NCBI GenBank assembly: GCA_964404205.1
Contig: CAYOJD010000136.1
Coordinates: forward strand, 1-7,376
Direction: 5' to 3'
From: CAZWBR01 sp964404205
GTDB taxonomy: Bacteria; Bacteroidota; Bacteroidia; Bacteroidales; Prolixibacteraceae
DNA: 7,376 nt
Shown: in pieces, positions 4,721 to 7,376 of the stretch
Layout: each line of letters starts with the position of its first letter
Numbering within the stretch: the first letter of the stretch is position 1
The notes under the pieces: model-generated
Database searches by the model: none
Told to the model about the DNA's origin: nothing
Seen by the model: the letters and a program-made list of their open reading frames with translations, nothing else
Made by a program: the position numbers and the translations under genes

Positions 4721-7376
4721 TTAGTAAACCAGTGTCACAGTTCCACTCTGTTTATGGGTACGATCCAGAAAATCGACATATTTTAATACCCAAACATAGG
4801 TTCCCGCAGGTGCCGACTGGCCATTCTTCAGTTTCCCATCCCAACCCACAATGGCGTTTTGGGCTTCGAAAACGATATCGTTCCATCGGCTCATAATCAC
4901 CAAATGGTATCCGTTTTCCTTGATTCCTGACGATGCCAGCTTAAACACACGGTCAATTGGGGTGGCCGCGTTGGGAGAGAAAGCATTGGGGGCAAAAATC
5001 TTGTTAAACAATACCGTAACCCGATCTGAAATGGTATCACTGCAATTCATTTCGTTGTAAGCCGTCAGTAAAATGGTCTTTGTTCCGAACCCTGAAAAGC
5101 GATATTCAGGATTTTCTTCGGGTGATTTATCGTCGCCAAAGTCCCATAGGTAGGTAGCTGCCCCCGTGCTTTCGTTGGTAAACTGTACCACGGGAGCATC
5201 GTTGTACACAATGTCGTGATCCATTGAAAAGCGGGCTTCAGGCTTTGGGAAGGTGGTGATGTGTTTCTCGCTGAAGATGGAATCAGAGCAGCCTGTGACA
5301 GATGATTTTGCATAGAGCCTTACGGAATAACTGCTGTCGGCTTCCTGATAAAACGATGAAACCATAGCCCCTATGGCGTTGGTACGATTTCCAAAATCCC
5401 AGGTGTAATCGAGCTGGTCAACAGGGTCGGTTGCTGTGGCCGAAAAGTCGACATGTAGCGGAATACAGCCTTTGTGTGGAGTTGCAGTAAAACTGAAATC
5501 AGGTTTACGTTTCACTTCGATGTATGAGGTGTCGGAATGGCACCCAAAAGTGGAAGTAACATGCAACCCTATACTGGCACTCGGTTTGTTTTTTAGCTCG
5601 AAAACCAAAGGTCCTAGCGACGTTTGCGGGTCGGTTATGATCTCTTCGGTATCGAGCGCCCCCAATTCCCAATGGTAGGTATCTTCGGGCAGTGCATTGC
5701 CAGCAAAAGCCAGACTATTGGTCCCTTTCCCGAGGCAGGAATCAGCTTTTATCGAGAATCTGATCCGGGGAATTGGGGCGGTGTAAATCATACTGTCGAC
5801 CTTTACCCAGTTGGTGCATCCCTGATCGGTTGTAACTTTTAGTGATACATTGTAGTAGCCATCGTCGATATATTGGTGGGGCTGAGTTCCCGTAGCACTT
5901 TGACTGGTTTGCCCGTCTCCCCAGTTCCAGTCGAACGATTTAACTTTCTCGGTATTGACTGCATCGAAAATCGCAGTAAAGGGTTGGCATCCAATATTAT
6001 CTTCAACCGAGAGTTCGAGGTAGGGAGTTACTTTAATATCATTTTTCGATGCTGAAGCATAACATCCGTTTTGCCCTACAGTCAGTACCAAATCGCGTTG
6101 TTCTTTATTGATGCCCAATGGAATAACCTGTTGGTTGGCTCCAATTTCATTGGTGATGGTATCGCCACCGAAAACCCAAATAAAGCGCGATATATCGATT
6201 TGAGCATCACCAATGTACGATGCGTCGAGGTTGTAGCCATAACATTTTGATTCGTCAACAGTTAAATCTACGGTTGGAATTGGATGGAACCCAATATCCA
6301 TTATTGTATCGACAGCACAGCCATATTGATCTTCGGCTTTTATCACGTAAGAGTATTGACCCCAGTTGGCTACCGTAACATTCAAATCGTTCGGAAGGGC
6401 GTTGCTGCCATTTCCGGTAACGACGATATCGCCTTTATCGCTCTTCACATCGAGTAAGGTTGTTTTACTGCCGCAAATCAAGGTTTGCAGGTTCGACAGA
6501 TCAAGTTTGGGGTAGGAGTGGTAAACCGTCTGAGTTGTACTATTTGTTTCGCAACCCTGTTCACTTTTTAGGGTTACGCTGTATGTTCCGGGCGTATCGA
6601 CGGTTATGGTTCGTGTGGTAGCTCCATTGCTCCATAGGTAGCTGCTATGCACTCCTGGATCGAGGGTAAGGGTCGAGCCATTGCAAACATTTTCAACCCC
6701 TTTTAGCATTGACTCAGGCAATGGGTTGACATTTACTGTAAAGTTGGCTTTATCTGCACAAACACCCCGCGTAGCCGATACGGTGTAGGAGGTGGTAGTT
6801 AGTGGGGTCGCCGTTGGGTTCGCCACCGAAGGGCTCGATAAACCATCGGCAGGGTTCCAAAAGTAGGAGGCAGTATTGTCTGCTCGGTTCAGGTTAACGC
6901 TTTGACCTGCGCAAACCGTAAAATCGCGTTTGTCGTCGAACCAGACTGTGTTTACCTGCAGGTCGATAGTAGCTGCCAGATTTACTGTCGGGTCACCGGT
7001 CATGCCCCCATATTCAATAAGGTAACCTTGAGCGGCATAATCTCCGGTTCCGCCTCCATCCGGGAGGTCGTTCCATTTGAATGAATTTTTGGCATCGTTT
7101 GGGAAATAGGTAATGTGGGCATAGTTTTCGGTACCGGAGCCTGCACCAACATCGTTTGGCTCCCATGTATCTTCAGATAAAGATGATGAAAAGCCTTGAT
7201 CCCATTTGTTCCAGTTGTGGTAAGCACTATTCACTGGTCCGTAAACCCCTGCAGGATCGTTTTTCTTGGCCTGATAGCCTGTTCCTCTCCAGAAAAGGAG
7301 CCCTCCGGATTCCTTTAATCCCTCGGGGCCTGTAACCCAACGCCAGTAACCTTCAGCTGTAGCATCACTGGCCCCA
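4721..7376 (-). CDS. Secreted lectin/PKD multidomain protein with type B T9SS sorting domain (N-terminus outside the window)
   Basis: This is probably a cell-surface or released adhesin-like protein; I see no catalytic domain. The frame stays open to the right edge, so the GTG at 7234 is internal: the 47 codons before it continue the same domain. Visible residues number 884. In order: a C-type-lectin-like domain (1-125); four Ig-like domains (about 142-217, 218-287, 288-365, 366-449); a PKD domain with WNWGDG (450-532); another Ig/PKD-like domain (533-622); two PKD domains with YTWDFG and YLWDFGDD (623-707, 708-790); and a type B T9SS sorting domain (791-884). The first seven modules after the lectin each carry one cysteine pair (155/206, 231/275, 301/353, 378/438, 463/520, 547/612, 637/696); the eighth has a lone cysteine at 778. 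The signal peptide and promoter lie outside the window. It converges on the PorP/SprF-family gene, its plausible secretion partner. The ligand is unknown. Confidence 0.9.
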   Translation of the reverse strand, partial: GASDATAEGYWRWVTGPEGLKESGGLLFWRGTGYQAKKNDPAGVYGPVNSAYHNWNKWDQGFSSSLSEDTWEPNDVGAGSGTENYAHITYFPNDAKNSFKWNDLPDGGGTGDYAAQGYLIEYGGMTGDPTVNLAATIDLQVNTVWFDDKRDFTVCAGQSVNLNRADNTASYFWNPADGLSSPSVANPTATPLTTTSYTVSATRGVCADKANFTVNVNPLPESMLKGVENVCNGSTLTLDPGVHSSYLWSNGATTRTITVDTPGTYSVTLKSEQGCETNSTTQTVYHSYPKLDLSNLQTLICGSKTTLLDVKSDKGDIVVTGNGSNALPNDLNVTVANWGQYSYVIKAEDQYGCAVDTIMDIGFHPIPTVDLTVDESKCYGYNLDASYIGDAQIDISRFIWVFGGDTITNEIGANQQVIPLGINKEQRDLVLTVGQNGCYASASKNDIKVTPYLELSVEDNIGCQPFTAIFDAVNTEKVKSFDWNWGDGQTSQSATGTQPHQYIDDGYYNVSLKVTTDQGCTNWVKVDSMIYTAPIPRIRFSIKADSCLGKGTNSLAFAGNALPEDTYHWELGALDTEEIITDPQTSLGPLVFELKNKPSASIGLHVTSTFGCHSDTSYIEVKRKPDFSFTATPHKGCIPLHVDFSATATDPVDQLDYTWDFGNRTNAIGAMVSSFYQEADSSYSVRLYAKSSVTGCSDSIFSEKHITTFPKPEARFSMDHDIVYNDAPVVQFTNESTGAATYLWDFGDDKSPEENPEYRFSGFGTKTILLTAYNEMNCSDTISDRVTVLFNKIFAPNAFSPNAATPIDRVFKLASSGIKENGYHLVIMSRWNDIVFEAQNAIVGWDGKLKNGQSAPAGTYVWVLKYVDFLDRTHKQSGTVTLVY
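4724..5005 (-). other. Domain: type B T9SS C-terminal sorting signal (CHU_C, gliding-motility-associated)
   Basis: The last 94 residues carry the pattern of the gliding-motility-associated C-terminal domain: FAPNAFSPN at the front, then a strand ending in WNDIVFE, GWDGKLKNG, and APAGTYVWVLKYVD before a final GTVTLVY. In SprB-like proteins this domain directs passage through the T9SS pore, and it is the type known to depend on SprF-like partners. It sits at the extreme C-terminus, as it must to work. Confidence 0.92.
7001..7376 (-). other. Domain: C-type-lectin-like domain (partial at the edge)
   Basis: Read on the minus strand from the right edge, the first visible residues are GASDATAEGYWRWVTGPEG, the central part of a C-type-lectin fold. 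An EPN triplet (visible residues 72-74), ENYAHI, then KWNDLP (WND at 101-103) and GYLIEYGG follow in the expected order. In C-type lectins EPN and WND contribute Ca2+ and sugar ligands, with EPN usually linked to mannose-type specificity. The visible part has no cysteines, so the disulphides of animal C-type lectins are absent. The first strand and helices lie beyond the edge. Confidence 0.8.

Noticed and set aside
7232..7234. GTG (minus strand) at 7234 as the start of the lectin/PKD gene
   Set aside because: Forty-seven further codons are open up to the edge and encode the middle of the lectin domain; no signal peptide follows 7234.

Overview
The window looks like a chromosomal piece of a Bacteroidota genome. 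The type IX secretion system (T9SS) PorP/SprF-family gene and the gliding-motility-type (type B) C-terminal sorting domain are both characteristic of that phylum. A TAnnTTTG promoter box and weak Shine-Dalgarno signals agree with this. Base composition is roughly balanced. Genus or family cannot be fixed from this sequence alone.

Layout, left to right. (1) Positions 1-2635, plus strand: uvrA, the nucleotide-excision-repair ATPase, lacking only about its first 50 codons, which lie outside the window. (2) Positions 2636-3063: a non-coding gap of about 430 bp with an AT-rich hairpin after uvrA, a tandem array of an 11-bp unit (4.6 copies), a GC-rich patch of small hairpins, and a promoter-like box just before the next gene. 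(3) Positions 3082-3621, plus: a 179-residue HEAT-like helical-repeat protein of unknown role. (4) Positions 3645-4697, plus: an outer-membrane PorP/SprF-family protein with a signal peptide, 23 bp after the HEAT gene and probably co-transcribed with it. (5) Positions 4721-7376, minus: the C-terminal 884 residues of a large secreted protein. It has a C-type-lectin-like domain, about eight Ig-like/PKD domains and a type B T9SS sorting domain. Its N-terminus lies beyond the right edge.

How the genes relate. PorP/SprF-family proteins work with particular type B T9SS cargo, as SprF does with SprB. The tail-to-tail pair with a 23-bp gap is therefore plausibly a cargo-specific outer-membrane component facing its own adhesin-like cargo; this is inference. 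A 12-bp bulged stem-loop covers the junction and may end transcription in one or both directions. uvrA is a housekeeping gene with no evident functional link to the rest.

No mobile element, CRISPR array, tRNA or rRNA is seen. I do not see a clearly new biological system. The best candidates for a second look are the lectin-bearing T9SS cargo with its convergent PorP partner, and the repeat patch downstream of uvrA.
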